Source of the DNA: Chloroflexi bacterium HGW-Chloroflexi-10
GTDB taxonomy: Bacteria > Chloroflexota > Anaerolineae > Anaerolineales > Anaerolineaceae
Assembly (NCBI GenBank): GCA_002840755.1
Contig: PHBZ01000048.1
Span: 1-39,686 of the forward strand
Direction of reading: 5' to 3'
DNA length: 39,686 bases
Position numbers and translations under genes: made by a program. The first letter of the stretch is position 1. Every line of letters starts with the position of its first letter. Below are positions 32,174 through 39,686 of the stretch, one piece after another. The notes below the pieces were generated by a model. The model was not told the DNA's origin. It did not search any database and was given only the letters and a program-made list of their open reading frames with translations.

Positions 32174-33717
32174 GATTCTGGTAATCCGCCTCGATTTTTC
32201 ATAATTGACCGGGTTTCCTGATCGATGGTTTCTGCCTGGGTCTCCAACTGTTTAATGGCTGTTAACAAGCTTTTTTTGCTGCCTTCACTACTCAAGCCCA
32301 ATGTATTAATTCTAACGTTCAAACAGGCACTTTTTAGGGCCGCATGGGCAAGAAAGACCCCTGAACCCGCATCGGAGATTGCATTGATATTGCCGATTGT
32401 GGCTGCCTTTACGGCCAGACGCATTACGTCTACAGCCATTTCGGCGACATTCAATGGAACCTGGGCCGCCAGCATCGTTGCTTTCTGAATACTGATATCC
32501 CGAGTGTTTTGCTCTTCTTCGGTTTCCTTCGGTAATTTATAAGCGTTAATCACCTCGGTAAATGCCTGGGCATCCTTATCGACTGCGGCGGTAAGTTCTT
32601 TGCGTAATGTTTCGGCTTGTTCAACCAACGCCCACATTTGTTCCAGCACATCGGCATATTTCTTCTTTCCAGTAGTTAAACGCCCTACCATAGACACCAA
32701 AGCGGCGGCGGCAGCGGCGGTATGTGCAGCGGCACTTCCACCACCCGGGGTAGGCGTGGCTGCGGCCAGTTCATCCAAAAAATCCGGTCCTGTATCAAGT
32801 TGAGCTGGTGATTTACTGCGCATAATTTCATATAAACGTTGTTCCAGAATTTGTTGGGGATCGAAAGCATCCATCTGGGTATACCATTGGGCTGCATCGA
32901 TTAATGCTTCTTGTGGGATCAACCCAACCAACTCGGAATGATGGATTCCCACTCCGTAGCGTTCGGCTTCCCGTCGAACCAGTTCGACAACGCGAGCTAT
33001 GGGAGTTTTTTTGAAATTGGTCAGGTTCATAGAAACCTGTGCACGTCCTTCTACCAATACCCCCATCCCTTTTACATATCGCAGGCCACCGGAAGAATTG
33101 CGCACTACCCGGGCAATTTTTTGAGCAATGCTAACGTCATTGGTAGTCAGATAAATATTAAAGGCAATTAATGGTTGACGGGCGCCAATGACGGTAGCTC
33201 CGGCTGGTCCTACAAGGCAGGGGCCAAAATCCGGGGTGCGTACAGGTGAAGAGCCGATCTCAGATTTAATCGCTTCATACTGCCCACGACGAATATTCTC
33301 CAGGTTCTGTTTTTCCGGAATAGAAGCGGCATCTTCGTATAAGAAGACCGGAATTTGTAAGCTTTCGCCCACCCGTTTGCCCAACCTTCGAGCCATTTCT
33401 ATACATTCCTGCATGCTGACATCACTGATCGGAACAAAGGGTACCACATCGCTGGCACCCATACGCGGGTGCTCGCCCTGGTGATCATCCAGGTTGATTA
33501 ATTGGGCAGCTTTTGCAATTGCCTGGTATGCGGCTTCTTCCACCGCTGCCGGCGTACCCACATAGGTAACAACCGTGCGGTTATGGTCCATATCTGAGTG
33601 GTGATCCAGAACATGGACTCCCGGAACGGCTTGAATAGAATCCAGAATTTGTTTAATCACTTCTGGACGACGTGCGTCTGAAAAATTTGGGATACATTCA
33701 ACTAAAGGGCTAGCCAT
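32170..33717 (-). CDS. Bifunctional glutamate formiminotransferase / formimino-THF cyclodeaminase
   Basis: The 515-residue protein corresponds to animal FTCD. Residues 1-300 are formiminotransferase (VECIPNFSDARRPEV, DHHSDMDHNRTVVTYVG, His83 in GEHPRMGASDVVPFVP, GLRYVKGMGV). Residues about 320-510 are the all-helical cyclodeaminase (FLDELAAATPTPGGGSAAA, NINAISDAGSGVFLAHAAL). It moves the formimino group from formiminoglutamate to THF and forms 5,10-methenyl-THF with release of ammonia, linking histidine breakdown to the folate pool. No other hut gene is nearby. AGAGG precedes the ATG. Overlaps with the M23 lipoprotein suggest operon convenience rather than shared function. Confidence 0.95.
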   Translation of the reverse strand: MASPLVECIPNFSDARRPEVIKQILDSIQAVPGVHVLDHHSDMDHNRTVVTYVGTPAAVEEAAYQAIAKAAQLINLDDHQGEHPRMGASDVVPFVPISDVSMQECIEMARRLGKRVGESLQIPVFLYEDAASIPEKQNLENIRRGQYEAIKSEIGSSPVRTPDFGPCLVGPAGATVIGARQPLIAFNIYLTTNDVSIAQKIARVVRNSSGGLRYVKGMGVLVEGRAQVSMNLTNFKKTPIARVVELVRREAERYGVGIHHSELVGLIPQEALIDAAQWYTQMDAFDPQQILEQRLYEIMRSKSPAQLDTGPDFLDELAAATPTPGGGSAAAHTAAAAAALVSMVGRLTTGKKKYADVLEQMWALVEQAETLRKELTAAVDKDAQAFTEVINAYKLPKETEEEQNTRDISIQKATMLAAQVPLNVAEMAVDVMRLAVKAATIGNINAISDAGSGVFLAHAALKSACLNVRINTLGLSSEGSKKSLLTAIKQLETQAETIDQETRSIMKNRGGLPES

Positions 33718-33746
33718 AAAAACCTCTGATTTTGTGAGATAATCTT

Positions 33747-33775
33747 ATTATAACGTTTCGGCATAGAGTACCAAA
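33747..33775 (-). promoter_or_regulatory. Promoter of the FTCD operon
   Basis: On the minus strand TTTGGT (33770-33775) and TATAAT (33747-33752) are 17 bases apart; the -10 lies in ACGTTATAAT. It overlaps the region that must also hold the divergent yedK promoter. Confidence 0.5.
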
Positions 33776-33787
33776 CAGGAAAATATC

Positions 33788-34459
33788 ATGTGTGGACGGT
33801 TTACATTATCCTATAAAGCAATAGAACTTCAGTTGTCATTGGGATTGACAGATGTACCTGCCGATTTGCAACCGCGCTACAATATTGCACCAAGCCAACC
33901 CATCGCTGCGGTGACAGATGGTAAAACCAAAAAGCTGGAATATCTCAAATGGGGCCTGGTTCCCAGTTGGGCCAAGGATATTGGCATTGGTAACAAATTA
34001 ATCAACGCACGTTCAGAAACGATCAAGGAAAAACCATCGTTTCGAAATGCCTTTCAACGCCGGCGTTGTTTGATTCTGGCAGATGGATTTTATGAATGGA
34101 AACGATTTTCTCAAAAAGGACTCCCTTCACAACCTTATTATTTCCATATTAAGGATAATCGACCATTTGCCTTCGCAGGTATCTGGGAAATCTGGCAAGC
34201 TCCGGATGGGAGTGAATTGTGGAGTACAGCCATTATTACCTGTGCAGCCAATTCCCTGGTTGGTTCTATCCATGAGCGTATGCCAGTGATCCTGGATTCT
34301 TCAACGATGTGGCAATGGCTGGATAATTTAGAGGTTCACCAATTGACTCAATTGATGAAGCCTTATTCCGCCGAAAATATGACGGTGTATCCGGTGAGCA
34401 GGGAAGTGAATGCTGTCGGAATGGATCACCCTGGTCTAATTGAGTCAATCGTAATATAA
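33788..34459 (+). CDS. yedK: SOS response-associated peptidase YedK/HMCES
   Basis: HMCES/YedK proteins crosslink to abasic sites in single-stranded DNA through their N-terminal cysteine and protect them from cleavage. The 223-residue protein shows Cys2 (MCGRFTL), Asn73 (NARSET), Glu103 (DGFYEW) and His162 (HERMPVIL), the complete active site. PRYNIAPSQP and WGLVPSWAKD are also typical. Met1 removal would expose Cys2. AGGA lies about 9 bases before the ATG. It is divergent from the FTCD operon. No LexA-type operator was recognised in the 70-base gap. Confidence 0.95.
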   Translation: MCGRFTLSYKAIELQLSLGLTDVPADLQPRYNIAPSQPIAAVTDGKTKKLEYLKWGLVPSWAKDIGIGNKLINARSETIKEKPSFRNAFQRRRCLILADGFYEWKRFSQKGLPSQPYYFHIKDNRPFAFAGIWEIWQAPDGSELWSTAIITCAANSLVGSIHERMPVILDSSTMWQWLDNLEVHQLTQLMKPYSAENMTVYPVSREVNAVGMDHPGLIESIVI

Positions 34460-34586
34460 AAAAATAAAAATTATGGTATTGTAAAATAATAAGTAATAAA
34501 TTTTAGTTAAGGGATGTCTTATATCCGATCACCTGTCGTACCATTGTTTGTGATTGAAAAACCGTTCAGTTTTTTGGAGGTGCGCT

Positions 34587-35789
34587 ATGGCTTCAAAAGT
34601 TTTAGCAGTAGACGATAACATGGTCAATCTTAAAGTTGTCCGTGCTACGCTTGTTCGCGCAGGATTCGATGTGTTTACAGCATCAAGCGGAGATGAAGCT
34701 TTGGCTATGGTTAAAGAAATGATCCCGGATATAATCCTGCTGGATATTACGATGCCGGATATGGATGGTTATGAAGTTTGCCGACGCTTACGTGCCCGAC
34801 CGGAAACTTCACAAGTTCCGGTGATGATGCTTACCGCTCATGATACCCTTGAAGAAAAAGTGAAGGGTTTTGAAGCCGGTGCGGATGATTACCTGACGAA
34901 ACCATTTCAACCAGCCGAATTAGAAGCGCGAATCCGAGTTCACCTGCGTCGTCGACAAACGATAACAATAGCCAAAGCAGAAGAAAAAGCCAGGATGATT
35001 TCGGTATTTTCTTTGAGAGGGGGTGTCGGTGTGACGTCTCTTGCAACCAATATTGCTTGTGGTTTGGCCCAAACCTGGCAAAAACCGGTTGCGTTTGTGG
35101 ATCTCTCCCTGACGATGGGACAATCGGCTTTGATGTTAAACCTGCCCTTGCGTCATACTTGGTCTGATTTAGCGAATATCCCGATAACAGAGATCGACGT
35201 GGATTTATTGCGGGATATCATGTTACAACACAGCAGCGGTGTTTCCGTCCTGGCTGCTCCACGGCACGTAGAAGATGGCGAGATGATCACACCGGAGATT
35301 GTGAGCCGGGTGATAGAGGTTTTAAAAACGCATTACGCATATATTGTTTTTGACCTGCCCCATGATTTTAGCGAAACTTCACTGGCTGCCCTGGATATCA
35401 GTGATGATGTGGTTGTTGTAATGGCACCAGATTTTGCTTCGGTAAGAGCTACTTCGGAATTAATTGAAGTTTTTAACCGGCTCGGATACCACCTGGGAAA
35501 AAGCTCAATTGTAATGAATTGGATATTTGAACGCAGAGGATTGGCGAAAAAAGATATTGAAGGGGTGCTGAAAAGAAAAATTCCCTGGGTTATTCCTTTT
35601 GCTTCAGAACTGGTTGTACAGGCAATTAATTTAGGCGCACCATTTATATTGGAAGATAAACCCAATCCACTGGGAATTGCTGTCGAAGATATGGTATTTG
35701 ATCTCAGCAAGCAAGAGGACCAGGATTCCAAGCCAGAATCCCCCAGTTTGTTCTGGCGCAGAATTACAGAGCGGCGATCACGCAAATAA
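34587..35789 (+). CDS. Receiver-CpaE-like MinD/ParA ATPase fusion
   Basis: The 400-residue protein has an N-terminal receiver domain (1-122) with Asp53 (ILLDITMPDMDG), the Asp9-Asp10 pocket and Lys105 (LTKPF), then a MinD/ParA-type ATPase domain (about 136-385). The P-loop at about 143-152 reads LRGGVGVTSL, lacking the usual Lys residues, as is typical of CpaE from Tad/Flp pilus systems. DLPHDFSE corresponds to the Walker B region. It may localise a membrane machine in response to phosphorylation. No Tad pilus genes are in the window. ATG 34587 has GGAGG 6 bases upstream. The hybrid kinase 30 bases downstream is a natural phosphodonor. Confidence 0.92.
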   Translation: MASKVLAVDDNMVNLKVVRATLVRAGFDVFTASSGDEALAMVKEMIPDIILLDITMPDMDGYEVCRRLRARPETSQVPVMMLTAHDTLEEKVKGFEAGADDYLTKPFQPAELEARIRVHLRRRQTITIAKAEEKARMISVFSLRGGVGVTSLATNIACGLAQTWQKPVAFVDLSLTMGQSALMLNLPLRHTWSDLANIPITEIDVDLLRDIMLQHSSGVSVLAAPRHVEDGEMITPEIVSRVIEVLKTHYAYIVFDLPHDFSETSLAALDISDDVVVVMAPDFASVRATSELIEVFNRLGYHLGKSSIVMNWIFERRGLAKKDIEGVLKRKIPWVIPFASELVVQAINLGAPFILEDKPNPLGIAVEDMVFDLSKQEDQDSKPESPSLFWRRITERRSRK

Positions 35790-35819
35790 CCCATCTGGGG
35801 TTGGAAGCAGGCATACCAT

Positions 35820-38800
35820 TTGGACCAAAATTCGAATTCAGGGTTGACTCAGGAAATAGTGGAACTATTGGATCAGGTATCTGATGGTTTAATGGTAGTT
35901 GATTCACAAGAGCAGTTAATCCGGATGGCAAACATCAAGATGATGAAACTGTTAGCGTTAGGTTCTGCTACTCTGTTTCCGATACCTTTAAAAGACATAG
36001 ATAGGGATTCTCCGGGTGTATTTCCAGCAACCGAATTTATTTCATTTGTCTTAAATGCAGAAACGAAAAATATCCTGCTGCAAGATCGAGATTTGCAAAA
36101 AATGGCATTTGAAAAGCAAACCACCCAATGGGATGGAAAAACCATGGTTCTTGTGATTTTCCCTGCCAATCGGCAGCCCAAAACCGCGCTTGAATCTCTG
36201 AATATTGTTCCTAATATTTTGGATGCGATGCGAGATAGTATGCCCATAAGATTGTGGGTGGTGGATAGTAATAACCATGTAGTCTACACAGGGAGTGAGA
36301 AACTCCATCCATCGAATCCTGTTTTACCATTGGTTGATTTCCTGGAGAATAACAGTCTGCCGCTAACATGGGGAGAAATTCACGAGATTGTTCGGAAGGG
36401 ACAAGCGTATAACCAATTGGTTCATTGGAATCAAGGTTTGGCACGCTTGATGATCACAAATATTTCTGGTATGCCCGGCTTTCAACTTGGACTATTGATT
36501 TTATCAATGGACCAAAACGAAATGCTGAGAGAGTTACAGTCCCAAAGGGATTTTGCTGTTCAGATCATGAATAACATGGGTGAAGGTTTATTTATAGTCG
36601 ATAAAACCGGTCAATTTGAATATGTAAACCCAGCTTTTGCTAAAATCGCCGGGATCTCACCAATGGATTTGGTTGGTAAACGACCTGAGAAATTCTTTCC
36701 CTCAGAAGCAAAGAAATTAACCGAAGTTTTTCAAATGGGTGAAAGAAATGAAACCTCAACCATTGAACTGCGCCTGGAAAATCAGTCAGTTCGTGGAAAG
36801 ACATTGTTATTAACCGTAGTTCCTTTATGGCAGCTCCATGAATGGTTGGGATCGATTGGGGTTGTGGTAGACCTTACGGAGCGGAAGATCACAGAATCAA
36901 TTTTGAGAAAAAATCAGGAAGCCATGCGCGCCCTGGTATCAATTGCCTCTTCGCAATCATTAACTCTGGAAGAAAAATTACAGGCAATCCTGGTGATGGG
37001 TTGTCAGATTTTTGAGATGGACCTGGGTATTGTGGCTCGTGTCAACGGAGATGACTATGAGTTTTTTGAGACTTATAATCGATTGGGGTTGACAATTAAA
37101 AAAGGAAGCCGCTGCTCACTCAAAGACACAATATGTATTGAGACTATTCGTTCGAAACAGCCAATCGGTTTTGAGAATTTAAAAAATAGCGATTGTTTTT
37201 TTCTACCATGCAATATTGATACGGAAATTGGAACTTATTTGGGTACACCAATTTGGGTGGATAAACAGTTATTTGGGACGATCAATTTTGCCGGCAAAGA
37301 AACCAAAAAATCGATGTTTACAGCATCAGATTATGATTTAATCCAACTCATGGGCCAATGGGTCTCCTCAGAACTGGAACGATATTCTTTTCTGGAAAAA
37401 CTTAAAAGCAGTTCGGATGAGATAACAGTAAAAAATGTAGAGCTTCTTCAGCGAAGGGACCAAGCGCTTGAGTCTTCGCGGCTTAAGTCTGAATTTCTTG
37501 CAACTATGAGTCATGAGATACGGACTCCAATGAATGCGGTTATTGGAATGACAGAACTCCTCCTGGATACGGAACTAAATGAGGAACAGAAAGAATTTGC
37601 GCTCACTGTGCGAGATTCCGCTAATTTATTATTGGGATTGATCAATGATATTCTGGATTTCTCGAAAATTGAAGCAGGAAAGATAGAAATTGAACTGTTG
37701 AGCTTTGATCCGCTGGGAGTGGTTGAGAGCGCTGTAGAAATGCTAACTTCACGAGCCAGGGAAAAAGGTTTGACTTTAATGATGTATATTTCCCCACAGA
37801 TTCCTTCTGAGTTGATTGGTGACCCGCTAAGATTATCTCAGGTGATTATCAATTTGTTGGGAAATGCCATAAAATTTACTCAAAAAGGGGAGATTATTCT
37901 GGCTGTTGAGGGAAAACGGGCTTCAGAAAAATATGAACTTTCTTTTGCGCTTCGTGATAGTGGGATTGGCATATCTGAAAAAGTCCGCCATCTGCTTTTT
38001 CAGCCATTTTCCCAAGCAGATGGATCGACGACGCGTAAGTTTGGGGGTACCGGGCTTGGTTTAGCTATTTCAAGAAAATTAGTTGAATTAATGGGTGGGC
38101 AAATCGGTTTTGAATCTGAAGAAGGATTGGGATCCACATTCTGGTTTAATGTAAAAATGGACTTATCCCAAAACGCGGATACCTCAACTGAAAATTTATC
38201 GTATCTGGCAAATACACATATTCTTATTTTGGATTCACGTGATTTTCAAGCAGAAATTCTCGCAAAATATATTAAGGCCTGGGGTGGCGTTCCCTTGGTG
38301 GCAGTAGACTCGCGGAGCGCCAGGGAAAAAATAATCTCTGTAGAAGGTGTTGGCCATACAGTTGATATTGTTGTTATCAGTGCGGATAACGATGAATGTT
38401 CTGCCCGGGAAATGATAAAAAAAATCAAACCATATTTTAAACATGAGCCAATGGCTTATGTTCTGATAACTGCGTTCGAAAGTCCTGAATTTGAGGAAAA
38501 TACTTTACAATCCGGGTTTCGGACGGTGTTATATAAACCATATAAGCAAGCAGTTTTGTTAAAAACATTTACCGATATCCTGATTGGTCAGCCATTGGAA
38601 TTTACCCCTAGATCCATTAAAACCAGTAAATTAATATCTTCTCAAATTGAAAACCAAAAACTTTCCAAAGATGAATCGGGACATTTGATCTTATTAGCAG
38701 AAGATAATGAGGTTAATCAGAAATTGGCAATGATCCAATTGGAAAAGCTAGGATATCGCGTGGAAATTGCAAAAGATGGTCTCTCAGTGCTGGATAAGAT

Positions 38801-39461
38801 TCTGGCTGACCCCAACCGGTTTGATCTGATATTGATGGATTGCCAGATGCCAGTGATGAATGGATTTGAAGCGACACGTTACATTCGTGAAGCTACGAAT
38901 GGAAATCAATTCCGGATTCCAATCATTGCTATGACAGCCAATGCTATGCAAGGAGATCGGGAAGCATGCATGCTTGCCGGAATGGATGATTATATTTCCA
39001 AACCGATTCAAATGGATAAACTTAAATCAATCCTGGAATCGTGGATTGTCGTCATTCGGCCATCTACCAATTTGTCATCCACAAAGTTTTCACTAATTAA
39101 TCAAAAACCAATTATACGCATGGATATTGTTGAGGGGATTCGTTCTTTACAATATCCTGATGAACCTGATCTCATGTCGGATTTGATTAACTCATATGAA
39201 GCCGATTTGGATGCCAATTTGCAGAAGATTCAAATGGAATTTTTATCAAAAAATTATGATGAATTACGTCGTTTGCTACACCGGTTGAAAGGCTCCAGCG
39301 CTAATCTTGGGGCCGGTATATTGATCGATAAAATCTCGGTTTTGGAAAGTGCTGCGGAGAAAAAAGAGTTTGATGTGCTGGATCAATCTATGGCGGATTT
39401 TTTGAACGAACTGGAGCGTTTTAGAATAGCGCTGAAAGCCGAGAAAAAAAGCAATTTTTGA
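35820..39461 (+). CDS. BarA-like hybrid sensor histidine kinase
   Basis: From a TTG start the protein has 1213 residues and no membrane span. Two PAS-like regions (about 10-110 and 130-235) are followed by a clear PAS domain (about 240-355), a GAF domain (about 370-535), a short coiled coil, HisKA with His565 (FLATMSHEIRTPM), an ATPase domain (GNAIKFTQKG, DSGIGIS, FGGTGLGLAISRKLVELMGG), a degenerate receiver (about 800-925, Ser854 at the phosphoacceptor position), an intact receiver (Asp1007 in LILMDCQMPVMNG) and an HPt domain with His1154 (HRLKGSS). The layout supports a four-step phosphorelay in the cytoplasm. The likely output is the adjacent receiver-ATPase. The TTG start has only a weak AGG upstream, so the exact N-terminus is uncertain. 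Confidence 0.93.
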   Translation: MDQNSNSGLTQEIVELLDQVSDGLMVVDSQEQLIRMANIKMMKLLALGSATLFPIPLKDIDRDSPGVFPATEFISFVLNAETKNILLQDRDLQKMAFEKQTTQWDGKTMVLVIFPANRQPKTALESLNIVPNILDAMRDSMPIRLWVVDSNNHVVYTGSEKLHPSNPVLPLVDFLENNSLPLTWGEIHEIVRKGQAYNQLVHWNQGLARLMITNISGMPGFQLGLLILSMDQNEMLRELQSQRDFAVQIMNNMGEGLFIVDKTGQFEYVNPAFAKIAGISPMDLVGKRPEKFFPSEAKKLTEVFQMGERNETSTIELRLENQSVRGKTLLLTVVPLWQLHEWLGSIGVVVDLTERKITESILRKNQEAMRALVSIASSQSLTLEEKLQAILVMGCQIFEMDLGIVARVNGDDYEFFETYNRLGLTIKKGSRCSLKDTICIETIRSKQPIGFENLKNSDCFFLPCNIDTEIGTYLGTPIWVDKQLFGTINFAGKETKKSMFTASDYDLIQLMGQWVSSELERYSFLEKLKSSSDEITVKNVELLQRRDQALESSRLKSEFLATMSHEIRTPMNAVIGMTELLLDTELNEEQKEFALTVRDSANLLLGLINDILDFSKIEAGKIEIELLSFDPLGVVESAVEMLTSRAREKGLTLMMYISPQIPSELIGDPLRLSQVIINLLGNAIKFTQKGEIILAVEGKRASEKYELSFALRDSGIGISEKVRHLLFQPFSQADGSTTRKFGGTGLGLAISRKLVELMGGQIGFESEEGLGSTFWFNVKMDLSQNADTSTENLSYLANTHILILDSRDFQAEILAKYIKAWGGVPLVAVDSRSAREKIISVEGVGHTVDIVVISADNDECSAREMIKKIKPYFKHEPMAYVLITAFESPEFEENTLQSGFRTVLYKPYKQAVLLKTFTDILIGQPLEFTPRSIKTSKLISSQIENQKLSKDESGHLILLAEDNEVNQKLAMIQLEKLGYRVEIAKDGLSVLDKILADPNRFDLILMDCQMPVMNGFEATRYIREATNGNQFRIPIIAMTANAMQGDREACMLAGMDDYISKPIQMDKLKSILESWIVVIRPSTNLSSTKFSLINQKPIIRMDIVEGIRSLQYPDEPDLMSDLINSYEADLDANLQKIQMEFLSKNYDELRRLLHRLKGSSANLGAGILIDKISVLESAAEKKEFDVLDQSMADFLNELERFRIALKAEKKSNF

Positions 39462-39468
39462 TTATCCC

Positions 39469-39497
39469 TTGACCAACTTTAGGGCATCTGATAGAAT
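39469..39497 (+). promoter_or_regulatory. Promoter of tRNA-Glu
   Basis: TTGACC (39469-39474) and TAGAAT (39492-39497) have the ideal 17-base spacing, and the tRNA starts 15 bases after the -10 box. Confidence 0.8.
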
Positions 39498-39512
39498 ATC
39501 GGACGTTGAACC

Positions 39513-39588
39513 GCCCCCATCGTCTAGGGGACCAGGACGCAGCCCTTTCAAGGCTAAAACGAGAGTTCGAATCTCTCTGGGGGCACCA
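39513..39588 (+). tRNA. tRNA-Glu (anticodon UUC)
   Basis: The 76-base gene includes the encoded CCA. The acceptor GCCCCCA pairs with TGGGGGC, the D stem GTCT with GGAC, the anticodon loop is CTTTCAA with TTC at 34-36, and the T arm is GAGAG-TTCGAAT-CTCTC. The first pair of the anticodon stem is C-A, a mismatch. It reads GAA/GAG codons. Confidence 0.96.
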
Positions 39589-39592
39589 AACG

Positions 39593-39617
39593 AACACCTG
39601 CGCAAGTGGGTGTTTTT
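39593..39617 (+). terminator. Terminator after tRNA-Glu
   Basis: AACACC (39593-39598) pairs with GGTGTT (39609-39614) and the stem runs into a T5 tract. It begins 5 bases after the CCA end. Confidence 0.75.
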
Positions 39618-39641
39618 GTTTACTATTATTACCAATGAATC

Positions 39642-39686
39642 CAGCCCTTTCTTCCCATCGAGGGATCAAGGAAGGCTAAAATGAGA
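39642..39686 (+). repeat. Partial repeat of the tRNA-Glu anticodon region
   Basis: CAGCCCTTTC at 39642-39651 is identical to 39540-39549 in the tRNA. AAGGCTAAAATGAGA at 39672-39686 matches 39550-39564 at 14 of 15 bases. A 20-base insert separates the two blocks exactly at the anticodon loop. The window ends inside the second block, so its full extent is unknown. Confidence 0.55.

Overview
The window looks like chromosomal DNA from a member of the Chloroflexota, most likely an Anaerolineae-type bacterium. This is an inference from gene content: secreted lipoproteins with Pro/Thr-rich linkers, a DUF3048 lipoprotein, a secreted FG-GAP propeller protein ending in a YLPLLVR-type tail, a CpaE-like ATPase with a receiver domain, and moderate GC. 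No rRNA or ribosomal-protein marker is present to prove it. Most of the window is ordinary housekeeping and regulatory sequence. I did not find a clear new defence system or biosynthetic cluster. The accessory parts are the left edge, a DUF559/palindrome locus, a few gene relics and a tRNA-like repeat at the right edge.

Layout. (1) 1-1.2 kb: AT-rich 3' end of an RHS/YD-repeat polymorphic-toxin gene, damaged by an in-frame stop and an A8 frameshift, followed by a small membrane protein in the position of an immunity gene. Between 1215 and 1485 I see only weak TATAAT-like sequences. (2) 1.5-2.4 kb: a lipoprotein. (3) 2.5-4.5 kb, minus strand: tsaD, an ECF sigma factor and its soluble zinc anti-sigma factor. 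(4) 4.5-5.0 kb: a DUF559 nuclease-like gene whose 3' end runs into a tandem palindromic repeat. (5) 5.1-8.1 kb, minus strand: a tightly overlapping membrane protein, selA and M24 peptidase operon. (6) 8.3-12.9 kb, plus strand: a toroid-fold protein, a large 14-repeat FG-GAP exoprotein and a Nudix hydrolase. (7) 13.0-14.4 kb: nhaA with a hairpin-rich leader. (8) 14.5-20.1 kb: promoter, SAM-I riboswitch, terminator, metH, and a homocysteine methyltransferase/methylene-THF reductase fusion. This is a complete methyl-group module controlled by its end product. (9) 20.2-23.2 kb: DUF3048 lipoprotein, metallophosphoesterase, DUF4349 lipoprotein. (10) 23.3-28.7 kb, minus strand: SIMPL protein, sensor kinase, OmpR-type regulator, GH36 alpha-galactosidase. 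(11) 28.9-30.4 kb: membrane-anchored beta-lactamase-fold protein. (12) 30.4-33.7 kb, minus strand: a degenerate VCBS/FG-GAP relic, then the overlapping operon FTCD, M23 lipoprotein and dcd. (13) 33.8-39.5 kb, plus strand: YedK/HMCES, a receiver-CpaE ATPase and a large BarA-like hybrid kinase. (14) 39.5 kb to the end: tRNA-Glu(UUC) with promoter and terminator, then a partial repeat of its anticodon region.

How parts work together. Folate one-carbon metabolism recurs: MTHFR makes 5-methyl-THF, MetH uses it for methionine, and FTCD feeds formimino carbon into the folate pool. Envelope sensing and remodelling also recur: the ECF sigma/anti-sigma pair, the two-component pair, the M23 and beta-lactamase-like proteins, and several lipoproteins. 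Three promoters in the window share the core ACGCTATAATT, which suggests a lineage-preferred sequence around the -10 box.
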